A stretch of DNA of 5,728 nucleotides from Chitinophagaceae bacterium (GTDB lineage: Bacteria; Bacteroidota; Bacteroidia; Chitinophagales; Chitinophagaceae), in NCBI GenBank assembly GCA_025963615.1, contig JAOQAL010000032.1, positions 1 to 5,728 of the forward strand. Reading direction: 5' to 3'. This document shows positions 1 through 5,468 of this stretch, in pieces. Below the pieces are notes generated by a model. It did not search any database. It had not been told where the DNA came from and saw only the letters and a list, made by a program, of their open reading frames with translations. Positions within the stretch are counted from its first letter, which is position 1; every line of letters starts with the position of its first letter. The translations under genes and the position numbers were made by a program.

Positions 1-563
1 ACGACCAAATCTATTCTACTGCGTCTTGCACAACAGGAAGTAAAGCGCCAATCTTATATATTTTGGATAAAGAAAATGGAATCGAATCCGGCTTTATGGT
101 GACGGTACATTCTTTTACCGCCGATCAGAATTTGCAGGATGCGCCGCACAAGGATTTGCGCCGTGCCAGGGCCGCTTCTTATTCCATCATCCCCACAACT
201 ACCGGCGCAGCTAAAGCGATTGGCAATGTTCTGCCAAACCTGCAGGGAAAAATGGATGGTTATTCTTATCGGGTTCCTGTCATTGACGCATCCATTGTTG
301 ACTTATCCATCAACCTGCTCAAAGAAGTGACCGTTAGCGAAATCAACACAAAGCTACAGCAATATGCGGACACCTCGCTGAAGGGTATACTGGAATACAC
401 CGAAGAGGAATTCGTATCGTCAGATATCCTTGGTAATATGCATTCCTCCATCGTTGATGGCACCCTCACGAAAGTTATTGGCAAGATGGTGAAAATCGTG
501 TCCTGGTATGATAACGAGGTAGGTATCTCCAACCGGATTGCTGAATTAGTGTCGATTATATAA
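1..563 (+). CDS. gap: Glyceraldehyde-3-phosphate dehydrogenase, type I, C-terminal part (5' end outside window)
   Basis: Glycolytic/gluconeogenic enzyme that oxidatively phosphorylates glyceraldehyde-3-phosphate with NAD(P) in the cytoplasm. About 187 codons are visible, read from base 3 to the TAA at 561-563; the Rossmann NAD domain lies upstream of the window. Visible family signatures: catalytic Cys in ASCTT (Cys codon 27-29); catalytic His in VHSFTADQ (108-110), exactly 27 residues after the Cys as in the standard enzyme; DAPHKDLRRARAA; the phosphate-site TTTGAAKA; the conserved Arg of YRVP (270-272); and the C-terminal WYDNE with Asn at 513-515. Oddities: SCTTN is SCTTG, RVPTP is RVPVI, and the terminal NEWGYSN is NEVGISN. 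An internal TTG at 63 is not a credible start because homology continues upstream of it. Family assignment is very secure. Whether it is the main glycolytic enzyme or a diverged paralogue is open. Confidence 0.93.
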   Translation, partial: DQIYSTASCTTGSKAPILYILDKENGIESGFMVTVHSFTADQNLQDAPHKDLRRARAASYSIIPTTTGAAKAIGNVLPNLQGKMDGYSYRVPVIDASIVDLSINLLKEVTVSEINTKLQQYADTSLKGILEYTEEEFVSSDILGNMHSSIVDGTLTKVIGKMVKIVSWYDNEVGISNRIAELVSII

Positions 564-683
564 TTTGACCTGCCGGAAGCGACAACAACGACACTTCCGC
601 AGCTTTTAGGTAAGCTTCCCGGCGAGGCCGTCACTTTCGCACGAGATTATGCCGACCACTTTAAAGATGCGGAAATCTGTTAA
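564..683 (+). other. Coding-like open stretch in frame after the GAPDH stop (possible gene remnant)
   Basis: Directly after the GAPDH stop, the same reading frame stays open for 39 codons and ends at TAA 681-683. The translation begins FDLPEATTTTLPQLLGK and ends ARDYADHFKDAEIC. It has no ATG. The GAPDH protein already ends where the family normally ends, so this is not needed to complete it. The stretch is clearly less A/T-rich than the leader after 684 and looks protein-like, which suggests the worn C-terminal end of another gene or a lost fusion. I do not recognise a family. Chance openness over 39 codons is also possible. Confidence 0.3.
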
Positions 684-691
684 TTTTTTTT
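635..691 (+). terminator. Weak candidate terminator: bulged stem followed by a T8 tract
   Basis: TTTCGCA (635-641) can pair with TGCGGAAA (668-675) with one bulged G, and a run of eight T follows at 684-691. The loop is long (26 nt) and the T run starts 8 nt after the stem, so this is a poor intrinsic terminator by standard rules. Its placement downstream of gap and before the cupin leader is sensible. It is reported because it is the only U-tract with a stem in this gap. Confidence 0.22.
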
Positions 692-755
692 AAATCGCTG
701 ATTAATTATCTCTATTCTTATTTAATTTTTTTTCTAACCATTATAATCGCAGCAT
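680..755 (+). promoter_or_regulatory. A/T-rich leader with two identical T-tracts, probable promoter region of the cupin gene
   Basis: The 76 bases before the cupin start are strongly A/T-rich. TTAATTTTTTTT occurs twice, at 680-691 and 722-733, 42 bases apart, about four helical turns, so the T-tracts lie on the same DNA face. No convincing TTTG / TAnnTTTG Bacteroidota promoter and no Shine-Dalgarno sequence is visible; translation probably starts from the A/T-rich leader. A promoter here is inferred from position and composition only. Confidence 0.35.
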
Positions 756-1103
756 ATGGAACTTACCAATCTCACCGTAATTAAGCTCGTAGAAAAAGCA
801 GTTACAAATGAAGTTTACACCAACATTCCGGTCGCACTGGTTAATGATCATGTAGTCAGAATGAGCATTATGACCGAGCCTTATTTCTGGCATTTTCACC
901 CGGATTCGGACGAAAGTTTTTTAGTATTGGAAGGGTCTATCTGTATTGATCTCGAAGACCGAACTATTGAACTGTTTGCCTCCCAAATGTTTACCATACC
1001 TAAAAATGTTAAACATCGCACCAGACCTAACGGGGGCAGATCGGTTAACCTAACTTTTGAAAAAGGTGACATGGCAACAGTGAAAATCAAGGATTTGCCA
1101 TAA
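756..1103 (+). CDS. Single-domain cupin protein (cupin_2 type)
   Basis: A 115-residue cytoplasmic protein forming one double-stranded beta-helix (cupin) barrel. Motif 1 is WHFHPDSDESFLVLEG (residues 45-60), with ligands His46, His48 and Glu53 followed by the expected X6-Gly. Motif 2 is FTIPKNVKHRTR (79-90) with His87, so all four usual metal ligands are present; the Asn that often ends motif 2 is replaced. No signal peptide or second domain is visible and the length is typical of stand-alone cupins. Start ATG 756 follows an A/T-rich leader, and the N-terminal helix/strand before the barrel is complete from there. The araC-type gene starts about 40 bases downstream on the same strand, so co-transcription is likely. 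Such cupins can be metal-dependent dioxygenases, isomerases or small-molecule sensors; nothing here decides the substrate. Confidence 0.88.
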   Translation: MELTNLTVIKLVEKAVTNEVYTNIPVALVNDHVVRMSIMTEPYFWHFHPDSDESFLVLEGSICIDLEDRTIELFASQMFTIPKNVKHRTRPNGGRSVNLTFEKGDMATVKIKDLP

Positions 1104-1143
1104 TCAGCCCTAATAATTAATTGATAAATAAGTGACTATAGAA

Positions 1144-1968
1144 ATGCGAAAATCAGAAGCTTTTGTCGGAATTGCCTATCTTAGCAAGTGTGACCAGGCA
1201 ACCATGAACAATGACGGAAAATTAATATATGAAGCGGTGTACCCGGATGAGCGGCTGTCAGCGTTCGTAACTTATTTTTGGCATAGCCAGGCTATTACGG
1301 ATAGTATTTACACGGTCTTGCCGGACGGAAATTTTGACCTGATCATTCAATTTGAAGCGACAGGAATAGGAATCAAAAGCATAAGCCTGTTCGGGTTATA
1401 CACGAGGCAAGTCGATATTCATGTTTCGGCCGGGAGCAGATTTTTTGCCATAACCTTTAAGCCGCTGGCCGTCGAATATCTATTTAAAAGTACTATATCC
1501 TCAATTCTTAATAATTACCAGTTGCTGTCTGACAATTTCTGGAATATGGACCAGCTATCGCCCGAAGATTTTAGCGGCTTTATCAAACAGCTTACGGAAA
1601 AGATGCTGTTTATACTAACAGAAGGAAGGATAATGGATAACCGGAAACAAAAGGTATTTGAGTTGATTTTTAGTTCCAAGGGAACATTACCGGTGCGGCA
1701 AATAGCTGACCAGGTTTTCTGGACAGAACGGCAAATGAACAGATATTTCGGTACCCGGTTAGGGCTTTCGTTAAAAGCCTATAGTAATATCTTGCGTTGC
1801 GCCGCATCCTATACAGATCTTAGGGACGGAGACATTCATCCCAGGCAAGACTTTTATGACCAGTCGCATTTTATCAAAGAAATTAAAAAGCATACCGGTC
1901 AAAAGCCAACTGAACTCTATGAAAATAAAGAACATAAAATTTTGCAATTCCTTACTCTACCGGAATAA
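1144..1968 (+). CDS. AraC-family transcriptional regulator with DUF6597-like N-terminal domain
   Basis: DNA-binding regulator, 274 residues from ATG 1144. The N-terminal half carries the pattern of the DUF6597 sensor domain: LSAFVTYFW (near 39-46), YTVLPDGNFDLIIQF (56-70) and RFFAITFKPLAVEYLF (99-114). The C-terminal half is an AraC double helix-turn-helix: first HTH around LPVRQIADQVFWTERQMNRY (183-201), second HTH ending in the classical YDQSHFIKEIKKHTGQKPTEL (238-258). The start is uncertain. GTG 1132 would add four residues; ATG 1144 sits behind an A/T-rich leader; ATG 1204 would begin the protein just before the conserved domain, where relatives usually begin. I chose 1144 for its leader, but 1204 is almost as good. 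The ligand is unknown. By position it may control the cupin gene, itself, or the hydrolase cluster downstream, whose upstream gap holds palindromes. Confidence 0.86.
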   Translation: MRKSEAFVGIAYLSKCDQATMNNDGKLIYEAVYPDERLSAFVTYFWHSQAITDSIYTVLPDGNFDLIIQFEATGIGIKSISLFGLYTRQVDIHVSAGSRFFAITFKPLAVEYLFKSTISSILNNYQLLSDNFWNMDQLSPEDFSGFIKQLTEKMLFILTEGRIMDNRKQKVFELIFSSKGTLPVRQIADQVFWTERQMNRYFGTRLGLSLKAYSNILRCAASYTDLRDGDIHPRQDFYDQSHFIKEIKKHTGQKPTELYENKEHKILQFLTLPE

Positions 1969-2007
1969 TTGCTGACCGGTTATTGGCTTTGGAGCACGGG
2001 CAGCAAT
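1968..2007 (+). terminator. Hairpin immediately after the araC-type gene (possible terminator)
   Basis: ATTGCTG (1968-1974, beginning with the last base of the stop codon) pairs perfectly with CAGCAAT (2001-2007). After one A-G mismatch the stem continues with CCG (1976-1978) against CGG (1997-1999 region), giving about 10 pairs of 11 and an 18-base loop. It is followed by AAAAACG rather than a T tract, so it is not a classical intrinsic terminator. Position right at the stop favours a role in ending or stabilising the upstream transcript. Confidence 0.35.
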
Positions 2008-2049
2008 AAAAACGACCGATTTTTACTATCACCGCGGTTCCCCTTCAAG

Positions 2050-2071
2050 TAATTTTGTTTTCAGAAACAAA
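2050..2071 (+). promoter_or_regulatory. Possible -7 element overlapped by a perfect palindrome (candidate promoter/operator)
   Basis: TAATTTTG (2050-2057) fits the Bacteroidota -7 consensus TAnnTTTG. It overlaps a perfect inverted repeat, TTTGTTT (2054-2060), spacer TCAG, AAACAAA (2065-2071). A dimeric repressor bound there would cover the -7 box. A good -33 TTTG at the proper spacing is not visible, only a T-run near 2020-2024, so the promoter itself is weakly supported. The palindrome is seen directly. Confidence 0.35.
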
Positions 2072-2104
2072 GCGAATGAATCCAACTGCCATGTCGGGCT
2101 AAAT

Positions 2105-2128
2105 CTTTATCCCTCTACCCGGATAAAG
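2105..2128. repeat. Perfect 8-bp inverted repeat in the hydrolase leader
   Basis: CTTTATCC (2105-2112) and GGATAAAG (2121-2128) are exact reverse complements separated by eight bases. The repeat ends 67 bases before the epoxide hydrolase ATG. It is not followed by a T tract on either strand, so it is more likely an operator half-site pair or a 5' leader hairpin than a terminator. Function is inferred only. Confidence 0.45.
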
Positions 2129-2195
2129 CAGGTCAACATCGCGGTAGTTACTTAGGCACCCATTCACGAATAAATTATAATTAAATCCTATAGCT

Positions 2196-3350
2196 ATGGC
2201 TTCTCCAATTAAATCTTTCAAAATCGACATTCCGCAGGAAACACTAGATGACCTATTGGCCAGACTGAACCAAACTCGCTGGACAGATGAACCTGAAAAG
2301 GATGGCTGGAAATATGGGACCAACCCGGCGTATCTCCGGGAGTTGGTTACTTACTGGCAAAACGAGTATGACTGGCGCGTCCATGAAACAGAACTGAATA
2401 AGTTCCCTCATTTCACAACGGAGATCGACGATGTTAATATCCATTTCATCCACGTAAAAGGGAAAGGCAAAAATCCTAAGCCACTTATCCTGACACATGG
2501 CTGGCCGGACAGCTTTTACCGCTTTTACAAAGTGATCGGTATGCTGACCGATCCGGAAAGCTTTGGCGGTGATGTGGAACAATCTTTCGATGTCGTGGTG
2601 CCTTCTATACCTGGATTTGGATTCTCCGACCCGGTAGCGCTCAGCAGCAGCAAGGTCGCTGACCTGTGGGCAACATTGATGCAGGACAGATTAGGTTACG
2701 ATTCGTTCTTTGCTTCAGGCGCCGACCTGGGTACGGGCATCACGAAATCATTGGCGAATAATTATTCCGCTTTAGTTAAAGCCATACACCTGACCGATGT
2801 AGGTTATCCAAACGGCACGGAAGACTGGAGTAAAATGTCATCCGCCGAACAAAAGTTCGGAAGGCATATCCAGCAATGGATGTTTACGGAAGGCGGATAC
2901 ATCATCATCCAGTCGAACAAACCACAAAATCTTGGTTATGGCCTTAATGATTCGCCGGTTGGGCTGGCCGCATGGATCATAGAGCGTTTTTTCGCCTGGA
3001 GTGATAATAAGGGTGACCTGGGCAACAGCTTCAGCAAAGATGAACTGCTTACTAATATTATGATTTATTGGGTCACCCAAACCATCAATTCATCCATGCG
3101 GGTTTATATGGAAAACGCAAGAGCAGCCTGGTCAATCCTCGGGCCAAAATCCCCTGAGCGCGTAGAAATACCCACGGCGGTTGCCCTGTTTCCAAAAGAC
3201 GCGCCATTTCCGGAAGAATGGGCAAACCGCATGGTCAATGTTCAGCGTTTTACAGAAATGCCGGATGGGGGGCATTTTGCAGCACTGGAAGAACCCGAAC
3301 TATTGGTGGACGATATGCGGTCCTTTTTTTATAACGATGAAAAAAATTAA
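2196..3350 (+). CDS. Epoxide hydrolase, EHN-type alpha/beta hydrolase
   Basis: A 384-residue cytoplasmic enzyme of the microsomal-type epoxide hydrolase family, which adds water to epoxides through an Asp-ester intermediate. An N-terminal EHN domain covers about residues 4-110 (SFKIDIPQETLDDLLARL, then TRWTDEP). The alpha/beta hydrolase fold follows: oxyanion HGWPDS (101-106), PSIPGFGFSDP (136-146), nucleophile elbow GADLG with Asp177, ring-opening tyrosines Tyr235 (GGYIIIQ) and Tyr304 (RVYMENAR), acid Asp335 (FPKD) and catalytic His360 (GGHFAALEEP). Spacings of these residues agree well with fungal homologues of known mechanism, so the enzyme should be active. The elbow is GADLG where GGDWG is more usual. 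Length and the EHN start support ATG 2196. It overlaps the DoxX-like gene by 14 bases, so the two are probably translationally coupled. Substrate cannot be told from sequence. Confidence 0.93.
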   Translation: MASPIKSFKIDIPQETLDDLLARLNQTRWTDEPEKDGWKYGTNPAYLRELVTYWQNEYDWRVHETELNKFPHFTTEIDDVNIHFIHVKGKGKNPKPLILTHGWPDSFYRFYKVIGMLTDPESFGGDVEQSFDVVVPSIPGFGFSDPVALSSSKVADLWATLMQDRLGYDSFFASGADLGTGITKSLANNYSALVKAIHLTDVGYPNGTEDWSKMSSAEQKFGRHIQQWMFTEGGYIIIQSNKPQNLGYGLNDSPVGLAAWIIERFFAWSDNKGDLGNSFSKDELLTNIMIYWVTQTINSSMRVYMENARAAWSILGPKSPERVEIPTAVALFPKDAPFPEEWANRMVNVQRFTEMPDGGHFAALEEPELLVDDMRSFFYNDEKN

Positions 3351-3678
3351 ACTTTCTTTTTGGGTTTTTAGCGGACTGTTAGCTGCCGGTATGCTATTTT
3401 CTGCCTTATCAACCTTTCTAAACCCGGCGGCAACTAAGAAAATGATGAGCAAACATTTATGCAATCCCGAGTATTTTGCACCACTATTAAGTAAAGTTAA
3501 AATATTGGGGATTATTGCCATACTCATCCCGAGCTTTGCGTGGCTTAAAGAGCGGGCATGTGCAGGCTTCGGTTTTGATCTAATCGGGGCAACCTATTCA
3601 AGCATGTCCGCAGGAAATCCGGCTAACGACTTGGACTTTATGTTTGTATTCATTATTCTGGTTATATCTATCATATAA
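3337..3678 (+). CDS. DoxX-like (DoxX_2-type) small membrane protein
   Basis: A 113-residue inner-membrane protein with four predicted membrane segments: about 8-27, 48-67, 72-92 and 100-113. Family patterns are WVFSGLLAAGMLFSA, the NPEYFAPLLSKVKILGIIAI stretch, PSFAWLKE and the AGFGFDLIGATYS motif (77-88). The biochemical role of this DoxX-like branch is not established; members often sit beside hydrolases and oxidoreductases. Start ATG 3337 lies inside the last codons of the epoxide hydrolase, giving a 14-base overlap and the expected MKKIKLSFW beginning; the frame is open further upstream but that part is out-of-frame hydrolase sequence. The protein stops abruptly in the fourth membrane segment (FIILVISII), a little shorter than relatives, which normally continue with a basic YYxKK tail. 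Such a tail is readable in another frame just after the stop, so a frameshift is possible. Confidence 0.85.
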   Translation: MKKIKLSFWVFSGLLAAGMLFSALSTFLNPAATKKMMSKHLCNPEYFAPLLSKVKILGIIAILIPSFAWLKERACAGFGFDLIGATYSSMSAGNPANDLDFMFVFIILVISII

Positions 3679-3717
3679 AAAAAATGCCGCGTGGCTGGCA
3701 GTGTTAAATAAATAATA

Positions 3718-5127
3718 ATGACATATTCTATCCCACTAAATTTCAAACGCTTTTTCTCTTTATTAAAACAGGCCATAGCCGGCAGTGAGCAGGACTATAC
3801 TACAGGAAGCATCCGTAAAGCAGTGTTCCTGCTGGCTATTCCAATGATCATGGAGATGATGATGGAATCTGTTTTTGCTGTGGTCGACATATTTTTTGTG
3901 GGTAAACTCGGAAATGCGGCAGTTGCTACAGTTGGGCTAACAGAATCGGTACTTAGTTTGGTTTATTCGGTAGCAATTGGCTTAAGTATGGCTGCTACAG
4001 CATTGGTAGCGCGAAGGGTAGGCGAGAAAAACCTTAATGGAGCGGCTCATGCTGGAATGCAAACCATTCTCTTTTCTGTAGTGCTTTCTATAATTATTGC
4101 TGTAGTTGGAGTTTCATCAGCAGGATCAATTTTAAGTCTAATGGGAGCAAATCCAAATATGATTGCCGATAACATTGTTTACACCCGCATTATGTTTGGC
4201 GGTAATATTGTGATCATGTTATTGTTTCTTATCAACGGCATCTTCAGAGGCGCCGGGGATGCTAGCATTGCCATGCGGAGCTTGTGGATAGCAAATATTG
4301 GCAACATTATTCTTTGCCCCTTGCTTATTTATGGGCTGGGCCCGGTACCGGCATTGGGATTGAAAGGCGCGGCTATTGCCACTACCGTTGGCAGAGGTAT
4401 AGGCGTTATGTACCAGCTATACCGCCTATTTATTCGCAAGGGTTTATTGCATTTTTATGCTGCTCAATTAAGGCCGCATAAAGAGTTATTGATACAGATA
4501 GTAAAAATTGGCAGTACGGGCACTATCCAATTCCTCATAAGCTCAGCCAGTTGGATCTTTCTCGCCCGGCTGATGGCTGGTTTTCACGAAGCGGCTATGG
4601 CAGGTTACCAGGTATCTATCCGTTTACTTCTATTTTTCCTGCTGCCTGCCTGGGGCATGAGCAATGCCGCAGCCACTTTGACCGGGCAAAATCTTGGCGC
4701 TGGAAATCCTGGGCGCGCGGAACGAAGTGTTTGGACGACGACATTTTGCACGGTGATATTTATGCTTTGTGTAAGCTTATTCTTCTATCTTTTTGGCATC
4801 CCCGTAGTAAATTTCATGAACAGCGACCCACAGGCAAGGCACTATGCTATACAATCATTGCGGATTATAAGTTTGGGTTATGTTTTTTTTGGGGTTGAAA
4901 TGGTGATGTTGAATGCCTTTAATGGTGCCGGCGACACACGCACACCAACATGGGTTAACCTTATCGCATTCTGGGTGTTTCAGATTCCACTGGCGTGGGT
5001 GTTACGTAAATATTACATAAAGGAGCCAAGGGCAATTTTTTATGCTATCCTGGCGTCACAAGTTGTGGCAGCGGCTATAAGTTATTACCTGTTTAAAAAA
5101 GGCAAATGGAAAACTGTAAAAGTGTGA
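3718..5127 (+). CDS. MATE-family multidrug efflux transporter
   Basis: A 469-residue inner-membrane antiporter that expels organic cations and other drugs using a Na+ or H+ gradient. The usual duplicated 6+6 helix layout is visible. The N half begins with LLAIPMIMEMMMESVFAVVDIFFVGKLG split over residues 38-65 (Asp57 in the first helix) and carries NGIFRGAGDA (173-182). The C half carries the matching LNAFNGAGDTRTP (398-410), and LTGQNLGAGNPGRAE (321-335) is a family signature. A roughly 30-residue cytoplasmic lead (SLLKQAIAGSEQDYTTGSIRKA) precedes helix 1 and the protein ends in a basic tail. Full length for the family, no frameshift seen. Start ATG 3718 sits behind TAAATAAATAATA, an A/T-rich leader without Shine-Dalgarno, 39 bases after the DoxX-like stop. 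Same-strand spacing suggests one operon with the hydrolase. Closest to the NorM/DinF-like bacterial branch, but subfamily and substrate are not decidable here. Confidence 0.94.
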   Translation: MTYSIPLNFKRFFSLLKQAIAGSEQDYTTGSIRKAVFLLAIPMIMEMMMESVFAVVDIFFVGKLGNAAVATVGLTESVLSLVYSVAIGLSMAATALVARRVGEKNLNGAAHAGMQTILFSVVLSIIIAVVGVSSAGSILSLMGANPNMIADNIVYTRIMFGGNIVIMLLFLINGIFRGAGDASIAMRSLWIANIGNIILCPLLIYGLGPVPALGLKGAAIATTVGRGIGVMYQLYRLFIRKGLLHFYAAQLRPHKELLIQIVKIGSTGTIQFLISSASWIFLARLMAGFHEAAMAGYQVSIRLLLFFLLPAWGMSNAAATLTGQNLGAGNPGRAERSVWTTTFCTVIFMLCVSLFFYLFGIPVVNFMNSDPQARHYAIQSLRIISLGYVFFGVEMVMLNAFNGAGDTRTPTWVNLIAFWVFQIPLAWVLRKYYIKEPRAIFYAILASQVVAAAISYYLFKKGKWKTVKV

Positions 5128-5138
5128 GTAACTTATTT

Positions 5139-5357
5139 ATGGTAGAGATATTCCGGACCAATGTAAAAAGTAAAAGACTGGCCGGAAAGATCTTAAAGGC
5201 GCTTCGGTTACATTTGCCGACCGTGTATTTCAATTTCGATCTTGACGATTGCGATCATATTTTGCGGGTGCAAAGCAACGGATGCCCGGTTGAATGTGTC
5301 AAAATCATTCAAATAGTTAAAGCCCATTCAATCGAGATCAGTGTTTTTGATGATTGA
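5139..5357 (+). CDS. Small conserved-type protein with FDLDDCD motif (HMA/ferredoxin-fold-like)
   Basis: A 72-residue cytoplasmic protein. Its layout is strand (VEIFRTNV, 2-9), helix (SKRLAGKILKALRLHLP, 11-27), strand (VYFNFDLDD, 29-37), strand (HILRVQ, 40-45), helix (VECVKIIQIVKAHS, 51-64) and strand (EISVF, 66-70). This beta-alpha-beta-beta-alpha-beta order resembles heavy-metal-associated or ACT-like folds. The CxxC metal motif is absent; Cys38 lies in FDLDDCD. I recognise the pattern from unnamed small Bacteroidota proteins but know of no assigned function. ATG 5139 is preferred to the ATG at 5106, because relatives begin with the first strand (MVxVFKTNV-like) and 5106 would overlap the MATE gene. 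It starts 11 bases after the MATE stop, so it is likely the last gene of that operon. Confidence 0.75.
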   Translation: MVEIFRTNVKSKRLAGKILKALRLHLPTVYFNFDLDDCDHILRVQSNGCPVECVKIIQIVKAHSIEISVFDD

Positions 5358-5391
5358 TGGCCAAGCTTAAAAAGTCAGACTTAATTTAACA

Positions 5392-5429
5392 CGCTTAGCT
5401 AGTTTCGGGATTACCGAATTGGCGAAGCG
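5392..5429 (+). terminator. Long near-perfect hairpin, probable operon end or 5' leader structure
   Basis: Three stem blocks stack into one arm: CGCTT (5392-5396) with AAGCG (5425-5429); after an A-G mismatch, GCTAG (5398-5402) with TTGGC (5419-5423, two G-U pairs); after one bulged T, TTCGG (5404-5408) with CCGAA (5414-5418); loop GATTA. That is 15 pairs in 38 bases. No T tract follows, only AAATAAACAAACAATTTT, so a classical intrinsic terminator is not shown. It lies 34 bases after the small gene and 39 before the next ATG, so it may end the operon or structure the leader of the secreted-protein gene. Confidence 0.45.
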
Positions 5430-5468
5430 AAATAAACAAACAATTTTACTCACTAACACCAATAACAC

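Noticed and set aside
573..598. CGGAAG / CTTCCG inverted repeat just after the gap stop
   Set aside because: Only six pairs with a long loop and no T tract after it; within a stretch that may be coding remnant.
266..634. Minus-strand open frame of 122 codons across the gap gene end
   Set aside because: It is antisense to strongly conserved GAPDH sequence and its translation shows no recognisable domain; a shadow of the real gene.
2253..2582. Minus-strand open frame of 109 codons inside the epoxide hydrolase
   Set aside because: The plus strand here encodes conserved EHN and HGWP motifs; the antisense product has no family pattern.
3181..3336. Upstream extension of the DoxX-like reading frame
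   Set aside because: This part overlaps the C-terminal catalytic region of the hydrolase in another frame and has no DoxX similarity; the family begins at ATG 3337.
3677..3700. On the minus strand, TGCC-N8-GGCA followed by eight T, resembling an intrinsic terminator
   Set aside because: The stem has only four pairs and there is no minus-strand gene for it to serve; the A8 run is best seen as A/T-rich spacer.
4284..4898. Two plus-strand open frames inside the MATE gene
   Set aside because: Both overlap conserved MATE helices in another frame and their products show no domain or coding signature of their own.
5371..5385. Short palindrome AAGTC-A-GACTT after the small gene
   Set aside because: Five-base arms are too short to separate from chance in this A/T-rich gap, and nothing else supports an operator.
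5400..5407. TAGTTTCG as a -7 promoter box for the secreted-protein gene
   Set aside because: It has one mismatch to TAnnTTTG, no -33 partner, and lies inside the strong hairpin, so the promoter call would be guesswork.
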